Positions 31,635 through 44,042 are shown, numbered from the stretch's first letter. The stretch: DNA of 64,000 nucleotides from Ostrinia nubilalis (GCF_963855985.1 NC_087118.1:2170001-2234000); one strand, 5' to 3'. Numbers and translations: made by a program. Notes: generated from the letters alone by a model not told the origin.

Positions 31635-31883
31635 CGATGGGTGCCTGGAATAAAGCCGCAATAGCCATAGCAGCAGTTTTCCGATTAAGTGATTTTCGTA
31701 ATCTGGGGGTCCCTATACACATTGTGATTTTTTATCTTTTTTTTCAATTTTATCTTTGAAACTGGCTGATTTACCAAAAGCACTATGGACATTGAATTGT
31801 TATTCCCGGAAATTTGTTTACCGGAATAATCGTGGCATGTTCAATGTTAAAATTTTTGTTTCAAACTTCTACAAGTAACGGCC
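31635..31883 (+). repeat. Repeat family Y, left arm, first part
   Basis: Starts CGATGGGTGCCTGGAATAAA and runs to the BEL insertion point. It continues at 44581-44880 after the 12.7 kb BEL element. An uninterrupted reversed copy is at 46464-47000. Confidence 0.85.
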
Positions 31884-31987
31884 TGTTGGCGATGGCCACA
31901 CTGCTGCAAAACCTGTAAAATAAAACCTGAAAAATAAAGTAAAATCGTTAAAATATATTTCATTTGTGTATGTATAATAGCAAAATA
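31884..31987 (+). repeat. Left LTR of the third BEL element, first part
   Basis: 104 bp matching the start of the right LTR (44043-44146); interrupted by the LINE at 31988-35724 and resuming at about 35725. Confidence 0.88.
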
Positions 31988-32086
31988 ACTATTTAATAAT
32001 TGCAATACTCCTAATCGAAAATCTGAAATGCCTAATATTCTTAGCTTGGGCGAACCCACATTGCAGAAAAAGATGACGCATAGTTA

Positions 32087-35017
32087 ATTGTCACGGAGCT
32101 TGAACTAAACAATATAACCAATGAGCTAGACTCATTTAATGTTGCTGACTCTCTCAGATGTCAACCAGGTCAATGTCTACATATATTAGGTAATCCGAAT
32201 AAGCATCTCAAAATAATTCACATGAATATTAGGAGCATTAACAAAAATATTGATCAGTTCACGGCTATGCTTTGTACTACGAAGCTCAACCTTGATATTG
32301 TAATTTTGAGCGAGTGTTGGCTTAAGAACATAAATAAAATACCACAGATAGATGGATATAGTTAATTTCATACCTGTAACAACAGACTGCAGAATGACGG
32401 TGTAGTGATCTATGCAAAACAAGGTCTAAATGTTTCCGTGTGGGAACCCAGATTCGAGGACGGTAACTGCTTAGTTTGTACAATAGATGACAAGTTTGCA
32501 TTTATAGGCATCTATAGATCCCCTTCATACTCTAATATAGACAACTTTATATCTAGTTTAAATAATCTTGTCCTTAGTCTCGACACATATAGAAACATTT
32601 CTCTGTTGGGGGACCTAAACATCGACATTAAAACCAATAACAATGACAGATTCTCTAATTATTACCTTACTTCTACCGCAGCACTTGGTCTGCTACCGGC
32701 CCATACGTATCCTACACGCTTAGAAAACTGTTTAGATCATATACTTTTGAAAACAAATCTACCTTCTAGAGCTCTGATTCTGGACTGCATGATAACTGAC
32801 CATTTGCCAATTGTGCTGTGCCTTGAAATTGGCCCCCTTAAAAACTCTAAAACACTTAGAACAATTGTTAAAACAGACCACGAATCCATCAAAAGAGCTC
32901 TCACTAATGCTGACTTTACTTCTGTAATATGTACCCTGGATGCAGACCAAGCAGCTGATCGGTTAGTATCCATTATTACCAACATTATTAATGCGCACAC
33001 AATAACGGTTGTGACAACTCGTAGGAAAAATATTCTAAAACCCTGGATCACACCAGGCTTACTGCGATGCATTCAAAACCGGGATAAAATTCATAAACAG
33101 CTACGTCACGATCCAGAAAATCATATAATCAAAGTTACCTATAAAAGGTACCGCAACTTTTTGAATAATCTTCTTCATAAATTAAAGCGTGAATATCAAA
33201 GATCTGAGTTTAATAAGGCTAAAAATAACCCCAAAGCTATATGGAAAGTGGTAAAAGAAGTGACTCACTCTACTGGTAACGCAGAACCTCCACGTGAACT
33301 TCTTGCTAAAAACAGCGATCCTCAAATTGCTTTAAACTCTGTAAACAAGTATTTCGTAAATATAGCAAATGATCTAGCTGCTAAGATAACTCCTCCAATT
33401 ACAACCTCGCCATCGGTACTCGTTAATCCAATAAACTCTCTGACACTCACCGAGGTTGATTTCGGGGAGGTGGAGCGCATTAATATGGGTCTGCGAGATG
33501 AATGCTCTTCTGGCTGGGATAAAATCACTCCGACCTTAGTAAAAACTTGCAGGAATGTTCTGATACCACCAATTACGCACATGTGTAATCTTTCAATTTC
33601 TACCGGTGTCTTCCCTAGGATACTAAAAAGAGCACTTGTTAGTCCCATTTTTAAGCAGGGGGATAAAAATGATGCGGCTAATTACAGGCCAATATCTGTC
33701 CTGCCCGTTCTCTCGAAGGTCTTGGAAAGGATATTAAACAATGTTCTAGTTAAATTTTTGGATAAATATAACTTGATAGCAAAAAATCAATTCGGCTTTA
33801 GATCTGGAATCTCCACTGAGGACGCTGTCGCTAGTCTCACAAGTGAAGTAGTAAATAAGCTTGACGGCAAAAAGAAGTGCTTCGGTGTTTTTCTTGATCT
33901 TTCCAAGGCCTTCGACACGGTCTCAATTCCCATCTTGATCGATAAGTTGGAATCCCATGGCATACGTGGTCGGGAGCTTAGCATCTTTCGAAGTTATCTT
34001 CTGCACAGGGAACAATGCGTCAAGATCGGCCCGTACGTTAGTGACATTCTGTCCATAGACTATGGCGTCCCACAGGGCAGCATACTGGGACCTACCCTCT
34101 TCCAGATATATGTCAACGATCTGTGCAAACTTAAAATACCAAACTGTAGTGTATTCGCTTACGCAGACGATACTGCACTTTTGGTATATGGCAATGACTG
34201 GAGGAGTGCTAAGCAATATGTCCGGGCTGCTCTGGAAAAGGTGACTGACTGGCTTTCAACAAATCTTCTCACCTTAAACTTAAAGAAGACACACATTCTC
34301 CCCTTTTACATCTCATCTACCTCCTCTCCACCAACCGATGCCTGTAATATTGTCGTGCACACCTGTAATTTGCCGTCAGCATCGTGTGGATGTCACCCAT
34401 TAAACATCACTCACAACGTAAAATACCTTGGGGTCATTATTGATTCAAACCTAAAGTGGCGTCCACAGATTGAAACTTTGAATGGTAGGGTGCGCAAGTT
34501 AATTTATATATTTAAGACCATCAGACACTTGGTCGACCAGGAAACCATCAAAATTATATATCTTGCTTTATGCCAATCTTTACTGTCTTACTGCATCCCG
34601 GTCTGGGGAGGTGCTGGCAGTACCCTGATGCTGAATTTGGAGCGGGCCCAAAGAGCCATCTTAAAGGTAATGACTCACAACCGCATTAGATATTCTACCA
34701 ACCTGTTATACTTGGACTGCCAGGTCCTCACAGTTCGGCAACTTTTCATTCTTCGAAGTATTTTGCGAAGACACGCCTCTCTTCCTCTTGATAAGGATGT
34801 CCTTAATCACCGACGAGCCTCAACTCACGTGTGTCCCACGATAAAATGCCGTACAGCCTTAGCTAGACGTCAATATGCAGCCCTCTCCTCAATTATATAC
34901 AACAGGATACATAAGTCTACACATATCTATACTCTCAATAGATTCGAGGTAAAAAAGAAAACTACAGCTTGCCTATTGAAGATGTCATATGCTGATACTG
35001 AAAATCTGTTAAAATAG
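32087..35017 (+). pseudogene. LINE ORF2: endonuclease and reverse transcriptase
   Basis: Reading is continuous from about 32087 except for one in-frame TAA at 32362-32364, after which it is open for 870 codons. The endonuclease shows KIIHMNIRSINKNIDQF (about 32210), SECW, GDLNIDI and DHLPIVL; the RT shows NYRPISVLPVLSKVLERI, FLDLSKAFDTV, GVPQGSILGPTLF and the catalytic FAYADDTALL (about 34155). The C-terminal part (LSYCIPVWGGAG) is typical of CR1/Jockey-group LINEs. A stop (TAG at about 32081) precedes the visible start and no start codon is seen, so it is a 5'-truncated and slightly damaged copy. Confidence 0.9.
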
Positions 35018-35038
35018 TTGCTTACCCATTAAAGTTTG

Positions 35039-35507
<469 letters not shown>

Positions 35508-35694
35508 ATTATAAAATGTTCTGTAAAATCGCTCCTATTCATTCCATTTTATAGTCCTAGCATGTAAAACTTAAATATTTCTATGTTAGCCCACAAATGT
35601 CGAGGAATCACTGACACTGAAAATACAGTATTTTTTACTAGTTTCGGTGTCAGGGTTCACCACTTGTTAGATCCAAATGTTTAACTGAATAAAT

Positions 35695-35724
<30 letters not shown>

Positions 35725-35726
<2 letters not shown>

Positions 35727-36123
35727 ATAATGTAAAATAAAGGAAAACAAATATAGGAAGCGCCTGATCACTTTTTGACTTTATTTACACACCTTATCTT
35801 CTTGTACTTAAAACTAACAGATTAGGCGTCTTCATTTTGGTTAAAATCACTTACTAAGCAATGCAAACACTTACCTGTATGATGTACTTGTATTTACTTA
35901 CCTTATGTACGTTCAGGACCCTTTGGTTATCAAGCTTTATTGTTATTTAATAAATGAGCGTATCTGGGGGGCAATCGTGCGGTGTTCCTAAAATCATTTT
36001 TACTTGACAGTCGCAACTCATCTTTGGTAGGGCCCGCACGCCTGCCGCCGGGATCGGTTTTCAAAACTAGACTTCAGTGTTTTCACTTCTCTTTTCCTCA
36101 CGCTGGTGACCACATCGTCTACA
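35725..36123 (+). repeat. Left LTR of the third BEL element, second part
   Basis: Matches 44147-44575 closely but lacks a ~40-bp piece present there (around 44276-44309). Ends CACATCGTCTACA. Confidence 0.9.
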
Positions 36124-36173
36124 AACGTCCTTCGAACCGGGTCACCAACGAGGAATAAAACCTGTAAGCAGGA

Positions 36174-37181
36174 ATGTCGCTTGTTACACACACGCCGGGC
36201 GTGACCACACGTGGCGCATCTAGGCGACAGCAAGCGACTGCACATTGTGTTGAGAAGCGCGAAGTCAAAAGCGAAGCAGATGTTGTTCACCATAACACCT
36301 TCTCCCAGACCAAGAGCAGCAAGGCAAGTGTATCTGCAAAAACCTCTTCTTCACTGGCACGCAAAAAACAGCTGGAATATGAAGCAGCACAAGCTAAGGC
36401 CAAATTGGACCTGGAAGCTGCACAAGCAGAAGCTAAGGCGCAAGCTGCATTGGCAGAAGCTACAGCTGCACGTACAAAAGCACGCATTGAGAAGGAGCTG
36501 CTGGAAAGAAAGTTGGACGCTGATATAGCAGACCTGGACGGGTCGCGTCAATCTGCATCATCACAATCCACCAAAGACAAGGTGACACAGTGGTTAGAAA
36601 CGTCGCACGCTGATCTGAACATTAAACCAGCAGAACAAGCTCCCGCCCGCTGCCCATCAATAAGGAACAGCGAGGTAAATAAGCTGGCAGATGCCCTAAG
36701 ACGTGAGGCGATCAACCTTGCCTCGTCTAGGCCGCCAAACACTGATCAGCAGCTGCTCACAAGGCTAGCGACATCTAAGGACCTACCACTATTTTTTGGC
36801 GACCCCATGGAGTGGTTACACTTTAAAGAAGCGTTCATAGAATCTACACGCATGTGCAACTACTCAGACACAGAAAATTTATGGCGTCTAAGAAAGTGTC
36901 TCCGTGGTGACGCAAAGGAGGCCACAAGCTCACTGCTTATCACCGCCACATCACCAAGAGAGGTTATGGATATTCTCGAACTCAGATTCGGCAGGCCTGA
37001 AAATATAATGCGTAAGATATCACATCAACTAAAAAAATTGCAGCCCTTGTCGCAAAACTACCACGGTGACATAGTTAATTTTGCCATCAAGATAAAGAAC
37101 TGTGTCGCAGCTGCACGAGCTATTAACGAAGAGGATTATTTACGCAGCCCTGAGCAAGTGTCGATTATTATTAGGGCATGA
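36174..37181 (+). CDS. gag: Third BEL element: gag
   Basis: ATG at 36174 lies 50 bp past the LTR. Residues ~50-125 form a strongly predicted coiled coil with alanine/lysine/glutamate repeats (AQAKAKLDLEAAQAEAKAQA). Then the BEL/Pao gag core follows: LPLFFGDPMEWLHFKEAFIE, LRKCLRGDAKEATSSLLI, LELRFGRPENIMRKISHQL. The frame is lost at 37181, where unrelated sequence begins, so the zinc-knuckle part is missing. The protein would build the intracellular particle. A different family from the two other BEL elements of the window, judging from sequence. Confidence 0.9.
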   Translation: MSLVTHTPGVTTRGASRRQQATAHCVEKREVKSEADVVHHNTFSQTKSSKASVSAKTSSSLARKKQLEYEAAQAKAKLDLEAAQAEAKAQAALAEATAARTKARIEKELLERKLDADIADLDGSRQSASSQSTKDKVTQWLETSHADLNIKPAEQAPARCPSIRNSEVNKLADALRREAINLASSRPPNTDQQLLTRLATSKDLPLFFGDPMEWLHFKEAFIESTRMCNYSDTENLWRLRKCLRGDAKEATSSLLITATSPREVMDILELRFGRPENIMRKISHQLKKLQPLSQNYHGDIVNFAIKIKNCVAAARAINEEDYLRSPEQVSIIIRA

Positions 37182-37960
37182 ATATCGGAATCTCGGAATC
37201 TCGTAATATCGGAATCTCGGACTGCGAGATCCGATATTCAATTCCGATATTGAGCGACCCAGTATCGTAATATCGGAATCAGATAAAAGTTTTAATTGAG
37301 ATTTTAAACAAAGCGTTTAAACTGGCCACCACCTGCCACAAAGCCCAAAGTACATGATTGGCAAAGACCAATGGTTTTCTCATGTCTCTCACCATCACTT
37401 TTTGTTCCACTGCAAATATTTTAATATCTTTACTATGGTTAATTTAAATTGTTCTAAATCAATTTTAGCATTTGCCATATCAAATAAAATCAAATCAAAT
37501 TTCTTTATTTGCGTAATTCCAGGTACATAAGTGGTCTTACATAGATTTGGTAGGTTTCACTGAAATTTGCTCAAACTAGGAAGCGTGCAAATAAAGAGTA
37601 GTAGACTTTATATCGAAAATAATACTAACATGTCATATTACATTAATTGATTAATAACAGAAAACTAATAAATTATCATTAATTAAATTATAAACTAATA
37701 CAGAATGTCATATTGAATAATTATTGTCATATCATATTGAAAATGTCACCTCAGGATAATAATGTACTGAGCAGAATGAGCGCAATAAATAATAGCGCAA
37801 TATTTTATTGCAATTTCTTACAAAACTTGCGCACAAAAAGCAAATCTAGTATGAAAATCATCAAACTTCTAATGCTCGTAACTCAGTTCAGACTGAGTTT
37901 AGAGGTATACATGCCATAGTAAGTTTGGTTTATTACACTATTTTGTAATCAAAAAACAAA
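37182..37960. mobile_element. Repeat debris between gag and protease
   Basis: Starts with a run of 'atatcggaatctcgg'-like repeats in both orientations (37183-37275), then a 'caaatcaaatttctttattt' tail-like piece at about 37490. The BEL reading is absent here. No gene; limits uncertain. Confidence 0.5.
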
Positions 37961-38437
37961 GTTTGGTAGATGGCCGCGCGAAAAAAAAAAGACGCCACTT
38001 TCCATACAAAATCTGGCATTGCCATTTGCCTGTGCAAAATATTTCAAATACAAGTTTGTTTTCTAGTAAATATAAACATTTAGGTTTATGTAATTGTAGT
38101 GTACAGCCAAAATTGTTAATAGGTCAAGATAATTACCACCTTATGACCCCAATTGAATGTATAAAAGACGATGAGCAGCAGTGTGGGCCTTACGTCACAA
38201 AAACCCCGTTAGGGTGGAGCGTTCATGGGTGGATGAGTGACGTCACATTAAATTTGTGTCTCTTACTAACTGTTCCGAGCTATACACAGGTGGGTCTGTC
38301 GGTGGACACGCGGACGCTATTTTGAATTTGTCTTTAATTAACTCAATAAATAACAACTCGCCTCTGCCCCCCGCCACAACCCCTACCTTTGACTGTGACT
38401 TGTATAGTGATAAGCGACTACACGATGCCGTTCATAG
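37961..38437 (+). pseudogene. pol: Third BEL element: protease end to linker
   Basis: KLLIGQDNYHLMTPIECIKD and TKTPLGWSVHGWM are the C-terminal part of the BEL protease/linker. A frameshift near 38240 moves the reading to LYSDKRLHDAVH, which ends at the insertion of element X. The active-site part is missing with the preceding segment. Confidence 0.75.
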
Positions 38438-40188
38438 CACAGAATAAGTAATAGTACAGGTACAGAAGGATTACTCCGCAAGACGATTTAAATAAATGCG
38501 AGTCTTGCTACGACGCGATACAGTGGAATTCAGGTCGCACAGCACTACGTACCTACAATTTTATTCACCTACAAGTTTTGTCTCTTTCTATCGCGTGCCT
38601 CTGAACTCTTCTTACGCTGTTAGGGTTGCTGTCTAGTGAAAAAATAATTAATCTACTTATGTCATGAGGTACGTATGTAGGTTTACGTACGTATGTACGT
38701 ATGTAGTGTAACGCATTCATTATGGAAAACCTTGGGAGAGGCCTTTGTCCAGCAGTGGACATCATTTGGCTGAAACGAACGAACGCATTCTGAGCAGTAG
38801 TCATGGTAGGTTAGGTTCCTATACTATCCTAAGAATTATTGATTACCTACATGGCCAACATACCTTTCAGCATCTTTGGGAAGCGAAAAAAAAGATAAAT
38901 AAAATCCGGTAGATTTCTTTTCGAATTTAAACACCTGAACGCCGCACAATATTTCTTTCTCTTTATGTCCATTTTTAAATAATACTTCGATCGTAGAATT
39001 AGGTACTACAACTCACGCCAGCGTCCTGACAGGCGCGCGCGTGACACTCGACTGATATAATACCCGCCGCACTATGTGACGAAAGGCCGATCTAGATGGA
39101 CAATATTATTTGACAATATTAATTAGCTTTAAAGGCGGTATCTATTGATGATTTGACTATTTAAAGCAAAAATAGTCATAATTGCATTTAGTTTTGGTAC
39201 ATTTAACGCTATAATACAAAAACCAGTATACGTTGATACACGGTTATAAAGAATTACTACCTATTAAGAGGTCAGCTTAAAATGGACTGTTTTCTAAGAA
39301 GAAAAACAAAGCTGAATTCTTTATGGCAATTGAAAATAAATAAAGGATGAGTGAATAAAAATATAGAATGCCATGCCAGCCACTTTCCAGCCAATTGTTA
39401 CAACAAATTCGGGAAATGTTCATTTTAATATTTCTTATACTCCTCCGTTACCTCGTAAGTTTCGTATTTTATCGAAATATTCATTCCGCTTATTTTTTTC
39501 ATTCTTAGGATATTTTATCCATTGTTCGTAGAACTTCCTTCGGGATATAAATATTACGTTTTGTGAAAAAAAAAAAAAGAACAAAAAAAAATTTTGGCAT
39601 CAGCTTTACTAAAAAAATTGACAAGGTTCCGCACCAGTCCGCACTTTCTAATTTACTTTGAGCAATACAATATGAATGAGACTACAACATATATAAGTTG
39701 CAGCCATGGTACAACAAAGTACATGTAGTTTCTGGTCCAACAAACACAAAGTTCGCATTAAAAATGTGATATCAATCACATTCGACAGCTATGTTTTCGG
39801 CAAATGTAAAGTTATTTGCAATGTGAATGAATAAAAATGGTAGTTCTTACCATCAACTTCACGATCCATCACTAATTTTAGCACAATTAATTTTATAAAC
39901 ACTTTGAAATGGCGACAGACCAAATGCAGAAAAGTGAATGATTTCTTCATGAATTCCACCCGTAATGACACTTCAAAAATATTTATTAATTTATTGGAGG
40001 GTACTTGCACAAAATTATCACCAGAATCGTGACCTCCAGACTGTCAGCTATCGATTTTGCTAGTATTATTGGAGATTTGAATTAACCCTTTTTGTCCATC
40101 TAGATCGGCCTTTCGTCACATAGTGCGCCGGCGGGGCGCTTCGCTGTAGGTAATTATCGGATGTACCGCGCGGAGTGAGCCAGGCCTG
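38438..40188. mobile_element. Element X, copy A (unassigned; with nested MITE)
   Basis: Starts CACAGAATAAG and ends CCAGGCCTG, flanked by the 7-bp duplication TTCATAG (38431-38437, 40189-40195). Removing it restores the BEL frame exactly. Without the MITE at 39069-40126 it is about 690 bp, like copy B at 41642-42321. Ends show only very short inverted similarity. Non-coding; carries the 'aggcctttgtccagcagtgg' repeat. The superfamily is unknown to me. Confidence 0.85.
39069..40126. mobile_element. 1,058-bp CACTA-like MITE inside element X copy A
   Basis: Inverted ends GCACTATGTGACGAAAGGCC (about 35 bp in all) at 39069 and ending at 40126, with GCC duplicated at 39066-39068 and 40127-40129. 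Copy B of X shows the empty site with a single GCC. The 'CACTA' within the ends and the 3-bp duplication suggest the CACTA/EnSpm group; no transposase is present. Confidence 0.85.
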
Positions 40189-40195
40189 TTCATAG

Positions 40196-41458
40196 ATATT
40201 TTTCTTTGGAGTCTAAAGGAGTAGGTATTAAACCGCGTCGCAATCCTGACGAGCTACGCGCAATAGAAATTTTAAATGAAACTTCACAATTAATAGATGG
40301 TGCTTGGCACGTCGGACTGCCTTGGAAATACGACGACTTCGTAATGCCTGATTCATATCCTTCAGCGTTTAAACGCTTATTGTCGGTCGATTGAAAAATT
40401 ACAGGTGATGAAGGATATGGCTCTCGATATCGTGATAGAATTAAACATTTGTTTCTGAATGATTATGCTCGTGAAATTAGCGAAAATGAATATTTACTTA
40501 CCCCTAGAGATCATGTATGGTATTTGCCGCATTTTGGGGTTGATAACCCCAATAAACAGAAGCTGCGATTAGTTTATGATGCAGCTGCCAAATCTAAGGG
40601 ATGCTCACTTAATGATTTTTTATTACAAGGCCCGGACTTGTTACAGTCTTTGTTGGGTATTATGTTTAGGTTTAGGGAACATCCTGTAGGTGTTATTGGC
40701 GATATAAAGGACATGTTTCTTAGGATAAAGATTAGGGATGAGGATTGCCATGCCTTTAGATTTCTCTGGAGAGATTCCAGTGACGTTAACGTTCAGAAGT
40801 ACGTCATGACGTCATTAATATTCGGTGCGAATTGCTCGCCGTTTGTTGCACAATACATTTGTCAAAACAAAAATACTGAGCGCTTTCAGAATTCTTTTTC
40901 TGAGGCTGTTCATGCAATAAAAAATAATCAATACATGGACGATTATATTGATAGTTTGCCTGATGACGTCACGGCTTAAAAAATGGTTCGCGATATAACG
41001 TTCATTCATAAACAGGGCGGATTTGAAATGCGAAATTGGATGAGTAATTGCCCAGATATTTTAAAACACATTCCAAAAGAGACCTTAAGTGAAAAGACCG
41101 TACGGTTTGACATTGAAAATCAGCCCGAGCGCACGTTAGGATTGTTATGGTACCCAAGTAGTGATACGTTTGCGTTTGATGTATCTTTAAAACGTATTCC
41201 TGTTGATGTTTTACTATTAAAGCGAAAACCTACCAAACGTGAAATGCTTAGCATAATCATGTCGATTTTTGATGTACACGGTTTTCTCGCGCCTTTCACT
41301 ATTCAATCAAAAATACTATTACAGGAAATATGGAAAGTAAAGTTAGGTTGGGATCAAAGTATACCTGATAATTTGTTTATGTCATTTCGTCAATGGCTAA
41401 TTAATCTAAAGAAAATAAATAATATTCGCATTCCACGATGGTATTTCAATGATGATTG
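40196..41458 (+). pseudogene. pol: Third BEL element: reverse transcriptase
   Basis: Reading resumes at the target duplication of X and runs through KPRRNPDELRAIEILNET, KLRLVYDAAAKSKGCSLNDF, IGDIKDMFLRIKI and the catalytic QYMDDYIDS box (about 40930) to MLSIIMSIFDVHGFLAPF. In-frame stops lie at 40392-40394 (TGA) and 40977-40979 (TAA), and there is a frameshift at about 41458. Strongly BEL/Pao by the 'YDAAAKSKG..LN' and 'FDVHGFLAPF' blocks. A dead copy. Confidence 0.9.
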
Positions 41459-41462
41459 ATCA

Positions 41463-41641
41463 ATGTCGCCCGGCGCTATTGATAAGAATGCAACGTGTGG
41501 GAGCGAGACGTTGGGGGCGGAGCCTACTATCCCTGCCGGTTCAATGGGCGAGTGTAGGACGCGAACTGAGCTACACATTTTTTGCGATGCATCGCTGTGC
41601 GCATACGCAGCTGTTGCGTATTGGCGTAAACAAATCAATGA
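41463..41641 (+). pseudogene. pol: Third BEL element: RNase H, first piece
   Basis: In the frame after the shift: TRTELHIFCDASLCAYAAVA and YWRKQIND. CDAS holds a catalytic acidic residue of RNase H. Cut by element X copy B after the codon at 41641. Confidence 0.8.
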
Positions 41642-42321
41642 CACAGAATAAGTAATAGTACAGGTACAGAAGGATTACTCCGCAAGACGATTTAAATAAA
41701 TGCGAGTCTTGCTACGACGCGATACAGTGGAATTCAGCTCGCACAGCACTACGTACCTACAATTTTATTCACCTACAAGTTTTGTCTTTTTCTATCGCGT
41801 GCCTCTGAACTCTTCTTACGCTGTTAGGGTTGCTGTCTAGTGAAAAAATAATTAATCTACTTATTTGTAATGAGGTACGTATGTAGGTAAGTATGCATTC
41901 ATTATGGAAAACCTTGTGAGAGGCCTTTGTCCAGCAGTGGACGTCATTTGGCTGAAACGAACGAACGAATTCTGAGCAGTAGTCATGGTAGGTTAGGTTC
42001 CTATACTATCCTAAGAATTATTGATTACCTACATGGCCAACATACCTTTCAGCATCTTTGGGAAGCGAAAAAAAAAAGATAAAACCGGTAGATTTCTTTT
42101 CGAATTTTAACACCCGAACGCCGCACAATATTTCTTTCTCTTTGTCCATTTTTAAATAATACTTCGATCATAGAATTGTAATCATACTACAACGCACGCC
42201 ATCGCGCCAGCGTCCTGACGGGCGCGCGCGTGACACTCGACTGATATAATACCCGCCGGCGGGGCGCTTCGCTGTAGGTAATTACATTATCGGATGTACC
42301 GCGCGGAGTGAGCCAGGCCTG
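41642..42321. mobile_element. Element X, copy B (680 bp)
   Basis: Same ends as copy A (CACAGAATAAG / CCAGGCCTG), flanked by TCAATGA at 41635-41641 and 42322-42328. Nearly identical to A outside the nested MITE. Its removal rejoins the RNase H frame, which confirms the 7-bp duplication. Confidence 0.88.
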
Positions 42322-42328
42322 TCAATGA

Positions 42329-42509
42329 TAAGTTATTTATCTCATTCATCGCTAGTAAAAGCCGCGTCGCACCCATAAAACCTGCAGTTACTATTCCTAA
42401 ACTCGAGTTGCAGGCAGCGCTATTGGGATGTAGGTTAGCGGATACAATAAAAAACGAACACAGATTAAAGAGTGCACATATTTATTACTGGACCGATTCT
42501 ACAACCGTT
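42329..42509 (+). pseudogene. pol: Third BEL element: RNase H, second piece
   Basis: Reads LFISFIASKSRVAPIKP, then TIPKLELQAALLGCRLADTI and YYWTDSTTVL, the RNase H blocks equivalent to 'KTRLVPVS..LPRLELCGA' and 'TDSTAVL' in the element at 1-7 kb. Interrupted at TTAA by the piggyBac MITE. Confidence 0.82.
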
Positions 42510-42513
42510 TTAA

Positions 42514-43473
42514 CCCTTAACTGGTATCGTGGGGGCCGCGCGGCCCCCACGCATGACGTTTTCTTTGATTTCTAAGAAGCTACGCATCGTGGGCAGCCAA
42601 AATTTTTGGTATTCTCATTTCGGCGCTACTCGCGTCTGGTGCAGGCGTTTCAGCACTGTATCATTCACCAGGACGAAGATATGCACGTGTTGGGGTCCGC
42701 GCGGCCCCCACAATACCTGTTACGTTAGTTTTTTTTTCGTGGCAATTTTTATTTGTTTTTTGTTTTTTTGCAGTATTGATGGCTTATTAGTGATAAAGCA
42801 ATAGAAGATACCTAGAACGACGTTTTTGATTCCAAATTATTGATTAGTAGCATGTCAGAAGAAGGATATAGTGATAATAAAATTATAGGTCATTGTGAAG
42901 ACCCAATAACCAATATACGGTCGATAATGAGGATATTGATTCTGATTATCTAGTTTTTTCTTCAGAGAGTGAAAATGAAGATGTTGGTAGGACCTAGTCA
43001 ATCCAGCTACTATGAAAAAATAAATACAAGTGGTCTGAAAATCCACCGGTACCTGCTAATGTTTGTCAACATAATTTATTTATGTTTTTATTTTTATAAA
43101 ATGCTTATTATTTTTATGAAACATTACATTAAAACATTATTTACTATTAAATTCACATTATTATGAATTAATTAAAATAATAATATTTTTGGTTATAACT
43201 TTCTAAACGTAGGTTTCATAGATATTTGTAACGTTAAAAAAATATTAAGTAAAAAGTTGTTACTATTATGTAATGTCTTGAAATATATAAGTAAGATGAT
43301 TTAATATAATAAAAACTAGATGATTACATAGAAAAAGCCTGATATATATCATTTATGAGCATTTATTCAAGTTTATAGGTAAAACATGCTTGCTAGAAGC
43401 AAACATAGTATGGGGGCCGCGCGGCCCCCACGATACCAGTTACGTATGTCCAATTTACGATACCAGTTAAGGG
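42514..43473. mobile_element. 960-bp piggyBac MITE with GC palindromes
   Basis: Inverted ends CCCTTAACTGGTATCGT, flanked by TTAA at 42510-42513 and 43474-43477. The palindrome GGGGGCCGCGCGGCCCCC occurs near both ends (about 42529-42547 and 43410-43428), with a variant at about 42695. Inside, at 42853, an ATG opens MSEEGYSDNKIIGHCEDP, and EDIDSDY and SSESENEDVG follow in another frame: an acidic start like that of piggyBac transposases. It therefore looks like an internal-deletion derivative of a full element. Confidence 0.88.
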
Positions 43474-43477
43474 TTAA

Positions 43478-44024
43478 ATTGGATTAGAAACGATACAAAA
43501 AATCACAAAACATTTATCGCTAATAGACTTGGTGAGATCGATCAGCTGAGTGATATTAGCGATTGGCATTACGTTCCGTCCGAGTTAAACGTAGCGGATC
43601 TTGCGACGAAACTTCGCGCTGACTGTGGCTACTTGCACAACCACAGTGAGTGGTTTACGGGTCCCATGTTTCTTCGTTCCCCAACGGAGCAGTGGCCACA
43701 GGAACCGGAATCTGAAACAAAAAAAGAAGATGAACACGGTGTATTACACACAGTAAACAGTAGTGACAATGTTTGTTACTTATCTGTTCCCGAACCAGCT
43801 CGTTTTTCTAGTTGGTTGCGTCTGTTGCGTAGTACTGCTACCGTGCTATTGTTTATTGAAAGATGTAAGAAAAATTGCTGGCCTAAGGGAATCGTGGAGA
43901 CTGTATACCCCGGTAGAGACAAGCGCGTTAGGGTCGTAGGCATTAGGACTAGAGCGGGACTGATGAAGAGACCAGTAACACGTGTGGCTTCACTTACCTT
44001 TGATGATGAGTGTCGTGCCGACAC
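43478..44024 (+). pseudogene. pol: Third BEL element: end of RNase H joined to the pol C-terminus
   Basis: Reads WIRNDTKNHKTFIANRLGEI, SELNVADLATKL and HNHSEWFTGPMFL (end of RNase H), then at about 43870 jumps to NCWPKGIVETVYPGRDKRVR and GLMKRPVTRVASL, the domain after integrase. The whole integrase core is missing through an internal deletion, so the element could not insert itself even without the other damage. Confidence 0.85.
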
Positions 44025-44042
44025 TAGGGGGCCGGGGGAAGA
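44025..44042 (+). promoter_or_regulatory. Polypurine tract of the third BEL element
   Basis: 'agggggccgggggaaga' ends immediately before the TG of the right LTR: the expected primer for plus-strand DNA synthesis. Confidence 0.75.

Noticed and set aside
42529..43430. GC palindromes as transcription terminators
   Set aside because: Bacterial-type terminators are not expected in this eukaryotic context; their place near transposon ends suggests binding sites.
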